From assembly GCA_944470555.2 (NCBI GenBank), contig OX104134.1, forward strand, positions 49,660,691-49,724,690: 64,000 bases of DNA, in the 5' to 3' direction. Within the stretch, counting starts at the first letter, position 1. The number at the start of each line of letters is the position of its first letter. Of the stretch, positions 26,176 through 39,084 are shown in pieces. This DNA is from Heterobilharzia americana. Taxonomy: Eukaryota > Platyhelminthes > Trematoda > Strigeidida > Schistosomatidae. The notes beneath the pieces were generated by a model, which worked only from the letters and a program-made list of their open reading frames with translations, was not told the DNA's origin and did no database searches. A program made the position numbers and the translations under genes.

Positions 26176-28887
26176 TAATTAGTTGGCTTATTATTATTAT
26201 TATTATCACCTTCATTAGGACCTTCACCTTTTTTATATTTATCTATCCATCCATCAAGTGGACGCTCAATATTCGCATTTCTCAGCTACCAACAGTTTTC
26301 ACTTTGTCAAACTCTTTACCTTCCTCGTTATTTCCACTGTCTAAAAGATTATTACGATACCGCTTTCCATTCTTGATTTCGGTTTCTCAGCACTAGCTTA
26401 GTGATGCAATTTTACACTATTGTTTGGTAATAGACTGTTATGTGTTTGTGATATATATCATTACTACTGTACAACTTTAGAAAATGATGTCGAAAACGAA
26501 AATTTTCTTCGCTTACTTATCTCTTCTTTTCTCTATTCATGAAACTAAGTCTCATACTAAACTACGTGGTCTAAGGAATCTCATCCTGAGCAGATATGAA
26601 AATCCAAGTGTAGGATAATTTCGTTTCCACGTTGGGAATTTCTACAATAACTTAGAAAATAGCTGTTATTTTCCATCCTCCCATGTATTCAGCAATCCAT
26701 ATTTCACTCCATAAACTTTTACGTGACACAAGTAAGGGTGAGGAAAAGTTCTTACACTCGAATCATGTTACACAGATAGAGGTTTTCTTTTGTGACTGGC
26801 CCATTATAGAATTCTTAATCAAAACGATTTCACATAAAATGTTTCCGAATTAGTAATTCTTATGAAAATACAGACAGAGTTGTCTAGACCTAGATGAAAC
26901 AGTGACTATTCAGATTGATGAGCTACATTTCTACCATTAACTCAGAAGAATTTCAATCATTTCCAGAACAACGTATTTCCACTAAAGACACTAATCAACG
27001 AATCTGTCATTATTGTTGCAAATGTTTAAGCAAAAGCTGTAGGCAATAAATTCAGTCTGTCACTTAAATCACATATCACATTTTTTCAGTGATATAACTG
27101 GCTGTTTAACTTTGTGATAATTTCGGTCAGAAGCATAGGGCCCTGATATCTTACTGCTAATCATATGTACACATTTGAAAGCATATCCATTAACTACAAC
27201 ATAACACGTTCTTTTGCGCATTTTAATGATAGACACTGATTCCGGACAAAGTTTGTACAGTTTTGTGTTCACTTTCATTGATTACTGGATTATTTGAGCG
27301 GAGTTGCTTGGAACTCAGATTACTGGCATATACGAACCTATAATTGAAATCTCTGTTCCTTCCCATGAGAATTTCAGGTCAGGAGTCTTAGTCAAGAAAA
27401 ACAGTGAATAGTGATCGTTAACTTTAGCGTCAGAAAGCACATTTTAAAAGATCACAACCCATATATATTGTACTTCTTTCGAATTAACTGTCACGCAGGT
27501 GGAAATATGTAAATTGAGGTTTTAAACCGAGACCAGCTGTCTGAAAATCAGCGGCATAAACCAGTGAACTGTATCTTTACGAAGGCTTGTCTTTGTGCAA
27601 ATACACCTTTCTGATACACTCTAGGTATGGGAACTGCTTACTATAACTGTTTTTCAAGAAACACATTTATTGCAAGTCTCATTACTAGATATACGGGTAA
27701 GACTGATTGACTTGAGGATCATCGAACTTAACTTAGAGGTAGACACAATATGTCAGTCCCCACTGGTTATGCAGCTAATGGAACATGCTAGTAAGTCTCT
27801 AGCATAGGCAACTTAGTACCAAATTCAGTTTGCCGTAGAAACAGTAGTATAAACCCCAAGGAAGTTTCAACAGAAGTTAGACAGAAAACAATAATTTTTT
27901 GAAAATTCATCCATATTCATGCACTCGTTGTTCATCTTGAATGATTTAAGTACGTGCATAAGGGAACGTAAGAGAAGTACGGAACTACAAAGAGATAGTG
28001 CAGTTACGCTGTGCAACTTACTCAGGAAAAGTAAAATAAATAAGGAAAAATCAGGTGCAGTCTTTTCAGACCAATAAGTGGGTGTAAAGTCTTAAAGTCG
28101 TTGGTCAAGGAGAATAAACAAGAAAGGTGCGTGTAAGATTTACTCATGAAGAGGATAATAAGATGAACTGATAAACAACTGTCAGAAATACTTCAACTAC
28201 CTTTCAGCTATCTACCATGCAGTTGTAGCTTGCGTGAAAAATACCGCCAACTCCAAAATTGTCACCTTAATCATGAAATTTATTTCAGGGTATCATCAAC
28301 AACGATAAAATTCTCAAAATAATTACAAAAGATCAACTTATTCAACTTGGTTCTACAGCAGCCGGGACTCCTAATAAATAAGTTAATCCCTGTTCTCTGT
28401 ACTTAATGTTGATTGCATCAAACCATCTAGCATTTGGTAACCATTACTACAGTAGCACTATTAGTGTGTGTGCACTTCAAAGTTGAGGCATACAGTAGTA
28501 GACAAAAGTCTGCCATCAGTCTGTGTCCATGGTAGCACACATCAAGGAATATGGTTTACAATCAGCTGTGTCAGCATATATGAGTCAATAATTTATTTGT
28601 CCTTTGTCATTGAAAATCACATGGCTCTTTACACTTTATTCTTTTCACCTCTTCTGTTTGCTTATATCCTTCAGTTTATATACTAATACTGGTACCCAGT
28701 CTTCATCCCTTTGTATTTCCTTTTTTTACTTCTCCTTGGATCTTTACGCAGTTATTTATCAACGACTGACTTTTCAAAACGTATGCCTTAATAGATACGC
28801 ACTGAAATGACACAAGTAAGAAGCCTCTGACTATGTATGCTGATAATGTAAGTTCACAGTAAAAACAATTTATCGGTAGAAACTTAC

Positions 28888-29075
28888 AGGACTAATACTT
28901 CGTGATGTTGAGCTACGCGTGAAACGTTTATCTTGTAAAGCAGTTACACGTATATCGTCTAGTAATGCGGCTACTCCATATCCAGACTCCTCATTCATAG
29001 GATGTAAAATTGAGAAGGTTGTAATATTAGCTCCTTGAACAGATTCAAATGCCTTCGGATCGACAGTTGAACATC
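28888..29075 (-). CDS. iGluR exon, amino-terminal domain lobe 2
   Basis: Acceptor tactttttcag, donor gtaagt; 188 bases, entering in phase 1 and leaving in phase 0. It reads CSTVDPKAFESVQGANITTF, then ILHPMNEESGYGVAALLDD, and ends SISP. The S-G-A-N-x-T-G-F equivalent (QGANITTF) is a strong iGluR landmark, followed by the usual helix before the T-x-D-A block. NIT is a potential N-glycosylation site. The upstream neighbour is only 42 bases away, whereas all other introns are kilobases long. Confidence 0.93.
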
Positions 29076-29117
29076 CTGAAAAAGTATGAATATATGATAG
29101 CATTTGAGTGTGTTAAC
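29076..29117 (-). other. 42-base micro-intron of the iGluR gene
   Basis: Donor gttaac, acceptor tactttttcag. An in-frame TAA within it rules out read-through translation. Very short introns are known in schistosome genes; here one sits among introns of 3-11 kb. Confidence 0.72.
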
Positions 29118-29309
29118 TAGTAATCTGAAGTGGTTTCAGCTGATAAAAGAGTTGAACTAAACGACCACTTCCAACATTATTTTGGTCTGTCCATACGTTT
29201 AATATAGTTACTACTGTCAAATCTCCTTGCATAACCGACAGCCAGTTGTATTCCTGGCTGTTCCTCTCGTTATTCTTCTTCATTATCTGCAATGAGGTGG
29301 TCATATCTA
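29118..29309 (-). CDS. iGluR exon, amino-terminal domain (divergent middle segment)
   Basis: This exon is assigned by frame, splice sites and position rather than strong motif identity. The acceptor is preceded by a pyrimidine-rich tract (ccttattttcttc) and ends aaaagcag; the exon is 192 bases, phase 1 at both ends. The frame reads DMTTSLQIMKKNNERNSQEY, GDLTVVTILNVW and GSGRLVQLFYQLKPLQIT. It occupies the place of the kainate segment that runs from the G-L-I-R-L-Q-E-L-I helix through the H-V-I-F-D strand. It ends at a gttaac donor opening a 42-base intron. The segment is about 15 residues shorter than I expect in vertebrate kainate receptors. An alternative acceptor further in (tatggacag) is also in frame and would give a shorter exon. 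Confidence 0.72.
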
Positions 29310-29782
29310 CTGCTTTTATTTTGAAGAAAATAAGGAGCGAATTCGAGTGTCCGCAGATTTTCCTTACCTTACTGGAGTTAAACTCTTCACCTTAGAGAGC
29401 CAAGAAAACTCAATTTCAAACAGTTGATAAATACGGACTCAGAAATCGGGAATGAAAGAAAACAAAATGAGCCTGCTGTATGTAAAAGCAATTACGAGAA
29501 CAACTGTTAGTTAGAAAAGTATGTTTCATCTACAGTTATCACAGCATGAACCGTTAGCTTATGTTTACTCAAAAATAATTTGAAAATGAAAACTAATATT
29601 TACTCAGCATTTAATTTCGAATAAACTTTTTTGCAAAATTTATAAACAGTAATAAAACTTCAAAATGTATCTTAGTACCGAAACAAACATACTAATTTCA
29701 GAAATAACTAAAGGAAATAGTATAATCAATCAAGGGAAGATAACAATTATTATTCTACTGACTATTACAGAAAATCTAACCT

Positions 29783-30190
29783 CGTCTCGTTGACTAGTTC
29801 ACTAGTTACTAGCAGGTCCTAAGCCCGGATAAAGAGGGAAGGTTGGGTATAGGGCTAGCAACCCTACCCCGTAAAACAAATCTAACCGCTGAAGAAACTT
29901 CAAAGCACAAACAAAATATAAAAAGTAAGAACAAACTTATTCCTCGCTGGAATCGGAGAGACAAAATGACGCCGGTTGATGAAAGCCTTCGGGAAGCCGA
30001 TTGGCCGATGTGTCTTCTCTCTCTCGATGAAAACGGGAGTAAACGTGGGGACATAGAATGTCCGCACCATGCATGAACCTATCAAAGCTGCCCAGATTTC
30101 CAAAGAGATGAGGAAGTATGGCATGCAAGTGCTTGGAATCTGTGAAAGCAGATGGAATGTGAGTGGACTCTCCAAACCGTCAACTGGAGA
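29783..30190 (+). mobile_element. RTE copy 4, 5' part (interrupted by PLE-D)
   Basis: 5' end and leader as in the other copies (GIGLATLPRKTNL, then VLGICESRWNVSG). It runs to AACTGGAGA at 30182-30190, where PLE-D is inserted. The element resumes at 31936 with the same nine bases. Confidence 0.95.
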
Positions 30191-31437
30191 TGATATCCCT
30201 AGACGTATCATCCCTATTCACAAATGTCCCTCTGATGGAAACAGTGGACTTCATATGTAGCGAACTGGAAAAGAGAAACATAGAAATTGGAATTACGGCA
30301 TCCACCTTGAAAGAGCTTCTCTTACGATGTACAATGAATGTACACTTTCTCTTCAATAAGGAATTCTATAGACAGTCAGACGGTGTCGCTATGGGGTCAC
30401 CACTAGGCCCAATCTTAGCGGACTTCTTCTTAGCAAAATTAGAAAATGGCCCTCTGGAAAGCATCATAAGCGGGTTAGAATTTTATTGCCGTTATGTAGA
30501 TGATACATTCTTGATTGTGAATAATGAGGACGATGCAAGGATCATACTGGATGAATTCAATGGCGTCCATCCAGCAATAACCTTCACTATTGAAACAGAA
30601 AATGACGGCAGCATCACCTTCTTAGATGTCCGATTGACAAGGAAGGTGGATGGAACTATAAAAAGAAGTGTGTATCGGAAACCAACGTCAACAGGTCAAT
30701 ACACCCACTTCTTGAGTTTCGTCCCCTTGCAATATAAACGAAATCTCGTTAAATGTTTGGTCCATCGGGCGAGACTCATCTGTTCAGATGATAGTTTTGA
30801 CGAAGAGCTTCAAATTATCCACGATCTACTCAGTAGTAATGGATATCCAGAAACGTTCCTGGCTAAAAATATGAACACATCCAATATGAAAACCAGAATG
30901 CCTACAGTCTCCAAGAAACCATTGTTTCTAAGACTACAATTTCGAGGTGACATCATCAGCGAAATTGTGACACAACGCTTAAGAAATGCCATAAGAAGAT
31001 CATTTAATGCCGCCAAGTTATGTTGTGTTTTCTACAGCCGGCCGATGATGACCACACGAACTAAAGACAGACTCCCTGACTTCTCCTCTTCTATGTGCAT
31101 TTACCAGTTCAACTGCTCCTGTGGAGCTAGTTACATTGGACGTACAGTTAGGCAAGTCCGTCGTCGAATCGCCGAGCATCATCCTTCATGGCTAAGTAAG
31201 GGGGAAACCAGACTGACACGAAGCTCAATACTCTCTCATCTGATTGACACCGGCCACCGAGTTAACATTCATAATGCCTTTAAAGTTATTTATCACATTC
31301 CTTCTCACCTCACCCATCCTCTACGAGTCCGTCTTTTACATACAGCAGAAGCCATAGGAATCCACCTACACAAGCCAAGTCTGTGTGTTCAGAAGAGATT
31401 CGTACAGCCTCTTTCTTTGCCTTGGCCATCTGTATAG
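30190..31437 (+). CDS. Penelope-like reverse transcriptase/GIY-YIG endonuclease ORF (5' truncated)
   Basis: An uninterrupted frame of 415 codons from the ATG at 30190. Order: motif A SLDVSSLF (Asp about residue 5), motif B AMGSPLGP (67-74), motif C YVDD (102-105), FLDV and VYRKP region (about 145-165), NAAKL (273-277), the Cys pair CSC (309-311) and SYIGRT (314-319) of the GIY-YIG nuclease, and a C-terminal KPSLCVQKRF. PLEs use the RT and the GIY-YIG nuclease for target-primed copying. This copy lacks everything before motif A, including the N-terminal RT motifs and any promoter, so an active enzyme is not expected. The ATG is created at the junction with RTE sequence; the frame is also open a little upstream into the RTE. 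The lack of stops points to recent insertion. Confidence 0.93.
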   Translation: MISLDVSSLFTNVPLMETVDFICSELEKRNIEIGITASTLKELLLRCTMNVHFLFNKEFYRQSDGVAMGSPLGPILADFFLAKLENGPLESIISGLEFYCRYVDDTFLIVNNEDDARIILDEFNGVHPAITFTIETENDGSITFLDVRLTRKVDGTIKRSVYRKPTSTGQYTHFLSFVPLQYKRNLVKCLVHRARLICSDDSFDEELQIIHDLLSSNGYPETFLAKNMNTSNMKTRMPTVSKKPLFLRLQFRGDIISEIVTQRLRNAIRRSFNAAKLCCVFYSRPMMTTRTKDRLPDFSSSMCIYQFNCSCGASYIGRTVRQVRRRIAEHHPSWLSKGETRLTRSSILSHLIDTGHRVNIHNAFKVIYHIPSHLTHPLRVRLLHTAEAIGIHLHKPSLCVQKRFVQPLSLPWPSV

Positions 31438-31508
31438 CTCATTTATTACAACAAGACTCTTCATTTCATCCACCACACAATTCACTATAACTAGTATTTC
31501 AATAGCTC

Positions 31509-31556
<48 letters not shown>

Positions 31557-31935
31557 AGACTTAATCATCTTTCTCTCCCCCTACTGTCTCTAATTACCGT
31601 CAACAATTTACCATTTTACGTAACAGTTCATTTTTGCTCTTTAGTTATCATTATATAAAATATCAATTATGTAAGAACCTGTTCGCAAAATCTTTCTACG
31701 ATAATTAATCTTTGCTTTAGTTAACTGTCTTAATTACCTGACCAATTATCACCTTCTTGAAACTTTGAGATTGATAACCTTTCACTGAACAACTCTCACC
31801 ACTAGATTGGTATGTAATTTTACGTTTGAAAATGCTATATTAGTGTAGAGCCATTGATGAGGAACTAATTGAAAAGAAATATTTCTTCGCTCACATTGTT
31901 TGTTTTAATAAATGTCTAAATGGGAATTTTTGCAT
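30191..31935 (+). mobile_element. Penelope-like element PLE-D, nested in RTE copy 4
   Basis: 1745 bp between two copies of AACTGGAGA (30182-30190 and 31936-31944), read as a 9-base target duplication. 5' truncated within the RT. The 3' part after the stop (31438-31935) has an ATT microsatellite at 31511-31554 and no second frame. Orientation is opposite to the host gene. Confidence 0.93.
31511..31554 (+). repeat. (ATT)n microsatellite in the PLE-D 3' region
   Basis: About 14 units of tta/att shortly after the PLE stop codon. Trinucleotide tracts of this kind also occur at the 3' ends of the RTE copies here. Confidence 0.95.
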
Positions 31936-33601
31936 AACTGGAGAATCAATAATCTACTCCGATATTGTCACCCAGACGACAACCACGAGCACACTGAGTT
32001 TTGGAGTGGTTATCATGATGTCCTCAAGAACATCGAAGGCTCTCCTGCAGTAGGAACCAATCTCCTCCAGCATCAGGATCATGACACCAAGATTCAACTC
32101 AAAAGGAATGAAAGTCACAATCATACAATGCTACCCAGTGCACTTACAAATAATGCGAATCAAGAGAAGAAGAAGGAATTCAACAGACAACTGCAATCAG
32201 TAATGGACAAGACCACAATCCAGTTGGTGACATCAAAATTCTAATAGATGACATGAATGCCAAATTGGGAGCGGACAACACAGGAAGAGAACTCATCATG
32301 TGTCGAGAAGCACTCGGTGAAATGATGAATGAGAATGGAGAACTGTTTGCAGATTTCTGTGTATTCAACGATTTGGTGATTGGAGGCGAGGCAGTGTGTA
32401 CAAACACAAGGATATTCACAAAGCGACATGGATTTCACCAGACACCAGGACACACTAGAAATCAGATCGACTTCATCTCAATGCGAAGAAAGTGGAGACG
32501 CAGCCTACTTGACACGAGATCAAGAAGGGGAGCAGATTTAGCTTCACACCACTCACTATCTAGTGCAAGGAACCTTCCAAATCAAGTTGAAGGCCTTCAA
32601 AGAAGTTGATGATAGACCACAGTCCAAGTTCAACACCCAGAACAGAAACTGAAGGATGAAACTACAAAGGACATCTTCACGTCAAACATCGGAACAAAAT
32701 GGGGGACATTGAGCAGCATCCCTGAAGGATCGGGCGTGGAAGAACACTGGAACTCTTTGAAAGCTATGTGGAAAGAAACCTGCATAACCGCATTAGGAAG
32801 GAAAAAGAAACAAGACAATACAAGGAATGGATCTCGAAGGACACATGGGAGCTGATAGAAGAGAGGAGAGGAGGATGGTGAAGCAGTGCAAGGATGCACA
32901 ACGAGAAGAGGAACTGAGTGCAACGTATAAAACACTACACTGGACAAAGAAGTGAAGAAGAGTGTGCGTGCAAAGACAAAAGACACTTCAACGACACACT
33001 TGAAAGTGAAGCAGAACAGGCTGCTGGTAGGAGACACCTGACAACATTATATCAAATAACCAGGTCACTATCCGGAAGAGGTCAACTCAGACGAGACCAA
33101 TGAAAGATAGTGAAGGAAAGCTAGTTACCAAAGAAGAGAAACAAAGGAAACGATGGGCTGACCATTTCAAAAAGCTCTTGAATCGACCACCACCAACACC
33201 TGCAACTCGTCCAGAAATACCACCAGCAGCCCAGCCATTGAACTGTCAGTGAACACAAACACTCCGACAAAAGTGGAAGTCCTGAATGCCAGAAAGCTAC
33301 TGAAATGTGGGAAAGCAGCAGGACCAGATGGAATTTGTCCTGAAGCACTGAGAACAGGCTCAGAGACAACAGCGAACATGCTCACACCACTACTGCAGAA
33401 GGTTTGCAAGGAAGGAAGGGAAGGTACCTGCTGATTGATTGGAAGAAGGGCTACCTCGTCAAACTCCCGAAGGAGGGAGACCTCAGTGTTTGCAAGAACT
33501 TGCGAGGAATCATGCTGCTGTCCACCCCCAAGCAAATTATGATGCCACATCATCCTGGAGAGACTACAAGATGCACTGGATTCAAAACTACGACCGGAAC
33601 A

Positions 33602-33636
<35 letters not shown>

Positions 33637-34912
33637 TTCGGGAGGAACAAATCATGTGTGGATGAAATTGCAACGCTATGCTACGCATCATCATAGAACA
33701 GAGTATAGAATGGCAGTCAACTCTCTACCTCAACTTCATCGACTTTGAGAAGGCCTTCGACAGCGCCGACCGAGAAGTAATTCGGAAACTGCTTCAACAC
33801 TGTGGTGTGCCACTAATCTTTATCAACCTCATTCAACAGCTATGTGAAGACGCCACATGCCAAGTGATCCACAATGGAAAGCTCATTGACGCCTTTGAAG
33901 TGAAGACAGGAGTGAAACAAGGCTGCCTACTATCACCCATGACATTCTTGATTGTGTTCGACTGGACTGGATCATGCAGCAAACCGTGAGGAGCGAGAAG
34001 ATGGACATACGCTGGCTGGACCGATGAAAAGACCTCAGAAAAAGATTTGGATTCCGCCCTCGATGATCATTTATGTCCAATGTCTTGTCGCACAAACTCG
34101 AAGATCTACAGGCGAAGACTAACAAGTTGACCGAAGAGGCAGCGAAGACGGGACTTCAAGTGAATGTGGAGAAGACAGAGGTGATGAAGATACCAACCAA
34201 CAACAACAGCATCAACAAAAAGCACCAATCACCACTAACGGGAGAAACCTAAAGGAATTAGCCTCCTTCACCTCTCTGGGCAGCACTGTTTCAACTACAG
34301 GCGGCACAGACGAGAATGTCATGACCAGGATCGGAAAACCAGCAAGACAGGCTTTCATCAATCTGAAATCAGTGTGGAGATCTGCTGCACTCAGTATAAA
34401 GCATGAATAAGATCCAGATTTTCAACACCAACGTCAGTCAAGTCAGTGTTTCTGTATGGCTCAGAGACTTGGCGTGTCACGAAAAGCACTTCCAACAAGC
34501 TACAGACATTCATCAAGAGCTGCCTACGCTCGATACTGAAGATCAGATGGATGGGCAGAGGGAACAAGCAACAAGGACCTCTGACTGGCAACGAACCAAC
34601 CAACAACCCATCGCCCAACAAATATGCAGAAGAAAGTGTAGATGAGTTGGATTGGGGATACACTGAGAAGGCCGACTGGGGACATCACGCACTAGGGCAG
34701 ACCGTCGAGTGGAATCCAAAGGGGAAGCGACGAGTTGGGCGTCTGAGGTGAGGATGACATGGAGGAGATCGTGTGAGGAGGAAATGAGAGCTTGTGGGTA
34801 GTCGTGGAGCCAGGTTCAAAATATTTCAGAGAACAGAGCGCATTGGAGACGTGCTATTGAAGCTCTATATTCCATTAGGAAGCCAATTGACTATTATGAA
34901 TAATAAGAAATT
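31936..34912 (+). mobile_element. RTE copy 4, 3' part
   Basis: Continues at the duplicated AACTGGAGA and runs through the endonuclease, RT and C-terminal pieces to the 3' end near ttccattagga and an AT-rich tail. It shares the ASHHSL, GREGTC-stop and SCSKP-stop lesions of the other copies. The ctgg tract lies at about 33600-33630. A short deletion in the spacer near 32875 differs from copy 2. Confidence 0.95.
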
Positions 34913-37900
34913 TCAGAATGTCAGTGTTTTCTCTTTCCACTAATCGTAAGTAAATTGACAGAGAAAAGCGTCTAAGTAATGAGGTTTTACGATAAATAGC
35001 GTTGTGATAATACATTCTTTTCGTGGTATTATTTTGCAATCACACTTATTATGTGTTTTTAATCATTAACTGTTGTGGTTTATACCTTTCTTTAAATGTG
35101 GCACATATTTAACCTTAAATGTTTTGCTTGCAGTCACTCATGTAGTGCTGAAAAGTATAGAATAACTCAATTTGAACATGTACAGCTGCAGATTTGAATG
35201 ATGTGGATTCATTTGATATGTCGACAGATTATGTAGGCCCACCTTGCCCATGATTCCTAACAGAGAACAACTTTTATTAAGCAATGAACTCAGTTAGAAA
35301 GGGACGGTTCATCTCGATGCACTCTACTCCACTTACGTCCTGGTTTAAAAGTTTTTAACAATATACAACCATATAATCTCTACCTGATGGTTTTCATCTC
35401 CATCATGTGTACAGAGATTGATCCGTACCGTTGACAGCTTTTTAAATTCAGATGCAAAGGTTGCTAACAGCTCTTGATTTTCAGCTGATTTCGGTTTCCG
35501 GTGTAGACTGTCTTGACACTAATCGTTTTTAAATGAACCCGTCATTTAAATAAAACTGTCTCTTGTTTTTCTCCAAAAACGTGCTGCATTTTCAGTTCCC
35601 ACTGACTGCTTCCAACCTACTAACAACAATGAAAGTGCACTAAGCTGCTGAACCACCTAGTCTGACGATCCAACTACAAAATGACCGATGGATTCAATAA
35701 ACAGTCAGGACTAGTCAACCTTGAGGCAACTAGTGTACTGAGAAGTCGTTACATATGCTACCTGAGAGATATTAGTCAAAACTGAAAGCTAGTATGACTT
35801 TGACACTTACATGGGAAACCAAATAAAAGAGGAATCGTATGCTGCACTATTTATTGATAGCATAGGTAAGCTGTGATCTGAAATTCACTTGAAATTCAAT
35901 GGAAAAATAAAAACTACAATAACAACAGATAATCAGAGTTCATAGACTTATGCGTTGTGCCAGTAACTGAGAATTCAAGTTCTTCTGCATACGACTATGA
36001 GTTCCATATGATACTTGGTATATAAAAGCAGGTAATATGCACGATAGGATTACTATGCATTTACCAACCATATTCTATTCAGAATCACTTTTAGGCAAAA
36101 CCTACAGGCTGCATTTCATGATTAAAAGCACATTTCATAAAGGATTACCTTTGATCTGCTATAATACAGGTACTCAGTTGAAAAGACGTGATCATGTATT
36201 TATTTGTCTTCACCTAAACTAAACATAAAATGAATGAATAATTTGGCTCATATTTAACAATTCAGTTTTGTTTATCATTCTAATTCCATCGTTATCCATT
36301 GTTAGCTCAGTGGCTTTTAGTTAACTCACGTCAAGTGAATAACTTTCAGCTATACGTGTATATCAGCTCTGTTGTTATAATCGTCATTCTGAGCTTGGTG
36401 TGTTCAGTGGCAGTCATTATTCATCGATACTGAAAAACAAATAGTATTCAGTGATATCGCACTGACTGGTTAACATATTTAGCATTCTTAGCCAAAATCT
36501 AATTTACACCATTGTTGAATTGCTTACAGAACTCAAGCAAACATCAGCAGAACAGACATGAAGTTCAGCTTCCGTGAGATTTTATAATTAACAAATACTT
36601 TTGTCAGGTAAATTACAATGAAAAAGTTGTCTTACCCAGTCTGTAAACACATAACTATAATATTGTGACGTCATGTTGTACGAATTTGCCTTGAAAGATA
36701 GAAAGAAAATTCGGAATGAATTAACGTCGGAAAGAGGTAAACTGACTGGACACACGTCCAGTCGTAAAATAATCATCTATATGAAAAGTATAAATCGTTC
36801 AGGTAACTTTTTTCACTGAAAACAACAAACCGTAACTGTCAGATTAGCATATATCAATTTAACAATTTTATTATAGCAACGCCAGCTAAAATGTATAGTC
36901 ACAATATCAGGAGCTACTAGATAGTCTTAAAATAAACAGAAATAACTGTCCGCACACTCTTCAATTTGCGACAGTTCCGTAGGCAATATTACTTAACCGT
37001 TAGAATCATTCATATGCTAACTGATTACCTGTTATATACGGAGGTAAGTTGCTCACTAGATATTTTTGAATGTCTGATACTTTTCATGTCATAAAGTGTT
37101 CAACGGATATTTGTAGGTATCTTTTCTGTCTGCGAACTTAACTTGATCATCATCAGCTAAAATAAGACAATTTACTCTTTTAAAATCGACTTGCACGTGT
37201 TTCATGGAAAAACAACTGTTTGCGGCGAAGCAAGCTTTTCATATACGTATTCCACATTAAACATTTAATGCTGATAGACCATAATGTTAATTTTGTTAAT
37301 TATTTTTTTACATTTGCTGATTCTGTAGTTGATTTCATGCAATACACTTTATCAAGAAGTCGCTTTCTCATAAAATCAACAGTATCCTCCCTGCAAATTG
37401 AGGAATCCACAGTAGGCTGGAGCTTCACACGCTAAAAGTGTCTCTATATTCTGTTGTTACTTTGTAGCCCAAGTATAACTCGTTTCCTCTACGGTGCATC
37501 AAGTGTGTAGATAATTTTTTATACCAGTTCATGTGAATGATATATTTTTCAATCTAGTTACCTAAATTTGGTTTCTACCCTCAGTTCATCAGCATTCATT
37601 GGTTGTAATAACGTGTTTTAATCCTCCTCTGTTGTGTGAATAACCTAAACTTCGGTGTTTCAAATTGATACACGACTCAGTTCTCGAAATCAGCTAATTG
37701 TATATGCAACTTTCATGCTTCATTTATTGATGCTTGTCATTTTCCGTTGATTTTTATTCTGGACTGAATTTACCAGTCCAATCGTCTTGGGGATGTTAGG
37801 TACTAGTTTCATCGAGAACTCATCACTCCATGAAAGAAAACTGTACCTAGCTAACAAATCCCAATCAGCAGGGAATGCACTTCCTGGATTCTACTGTTAG

Positions 37901-39084
37901 TTGCCATTAAACAATCAACATCAAAATATCAAACTTCCTATTTACATGACCATTTAATGCCTAAATGTTGTTAAATTATTATAATCAGTTGTACAATTCG
38001 TTGAAGTACTAACGAATATAAAAGTTTCCCTAGTTTCATACATTTTCAGTGATACGCATTATCTGTAAGTGGTATCAGCAATTCACTAAAGTATGTTGCG
38101 GAATTATATAACAGACAAAATAATTCTCAAAACTTGTTTCTAGTGGTTTACGGCAAGCAGAACAGCTGTTTAACGTCAAATTCAACTTGTGAGTCCTGCG
38201 GCCTATTTCGAGGACTATTTAGTGATGCATTAATTACACGAGTATATTCAACTCAGACTCAATACTTATGGTAGGTTAAAGTTCAGTTAAACTGAGCCTC
38301 ACTTTACTCCTTGGAAAAAATGATTAATTAGATGTTTTTCATAAGACTGAAACATTTTACAAACAAAACATCTCGTGCATTTAATGGTATTTCTTATTGA
38401 ATAAAGAATAAGTGAACATTCAGTATGTTAACTGATGAATAAAAAAGTGGTTTGAATATCATCAGAGGCAAAAAGATACTTGCAACGTACAAGTGCTAGA
38501 AATTCTTGAATCTCCCAGAAAGGTATATCCACAATAAAACGAAAGTGAGTTTGAGTAATCTTAAATTGTTTGATTACATATTTTGATTGTCATTTAAAAC
38601 GTCCCATTTACGTAGCATTAATGGTTGATCAAACGTCCTCAATAAGTAATCGAATTCAATAAGCCTATTTGTGCATGAAAACAGACAAATGTAATAGCGT
38701 TTTGAGTGGTATTTACAATTCAGCAGATTAATTATCACATTAGCAAAAGATTTCAACGTGGTGCCTTCATATTCTGCTCAAAAACTATGGATGGCTGTTA
38801 CTGTAGTTTCTTCTATCCTATCTCTTATTAGACTTTGTTAACTCGTTTACTTTAAAAAATCTTTGACTAGTTTTGCAGTTAACTTTGATGAACTGAGGAT
38901 AGACTAATTCAGCAGTGGCTAAAATTCTCCACTGATTCATTCACTTTGTAAGTTGTTTCTCTCAAGATGCATTATGTGAATATAAATAGCATCTGATGAA
39001 TCCAATAATTAAAATAAGAACATTATTTATATGAATAATTAAAAAAGCTGTTGTTTGATACCTGTTGCACAAAAGGTGATTCTC

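Larger units (their letters stand above)
18459..28887 (-). other. iGluR intron (10.4 kb)
   Basis: Contains PLE-B (19368-20330), RTE copy 3 (20841-24450) and PLE-C (24590-26175). Nothing recognisable was seen at 18470-19360, 20340-20840 or 26180-28880. Confidence 0.8.

Noticed and set aside
29076..29103. Upstream extension of the exon at 28888-29075 (MLSYIHTFSG), which loosely resembles the kainate Y-H-Y-I-F block
   Set aside because: A stop lies just upstream with no acceptor between, and the extension contains the pyrimidine tract of the real acceptor.
30163..30189. Start of the PLE frame at 30163
   Set aside because: That codon is GTG within RTE sequence; the first ATG is at 30190, at the insertion junction.
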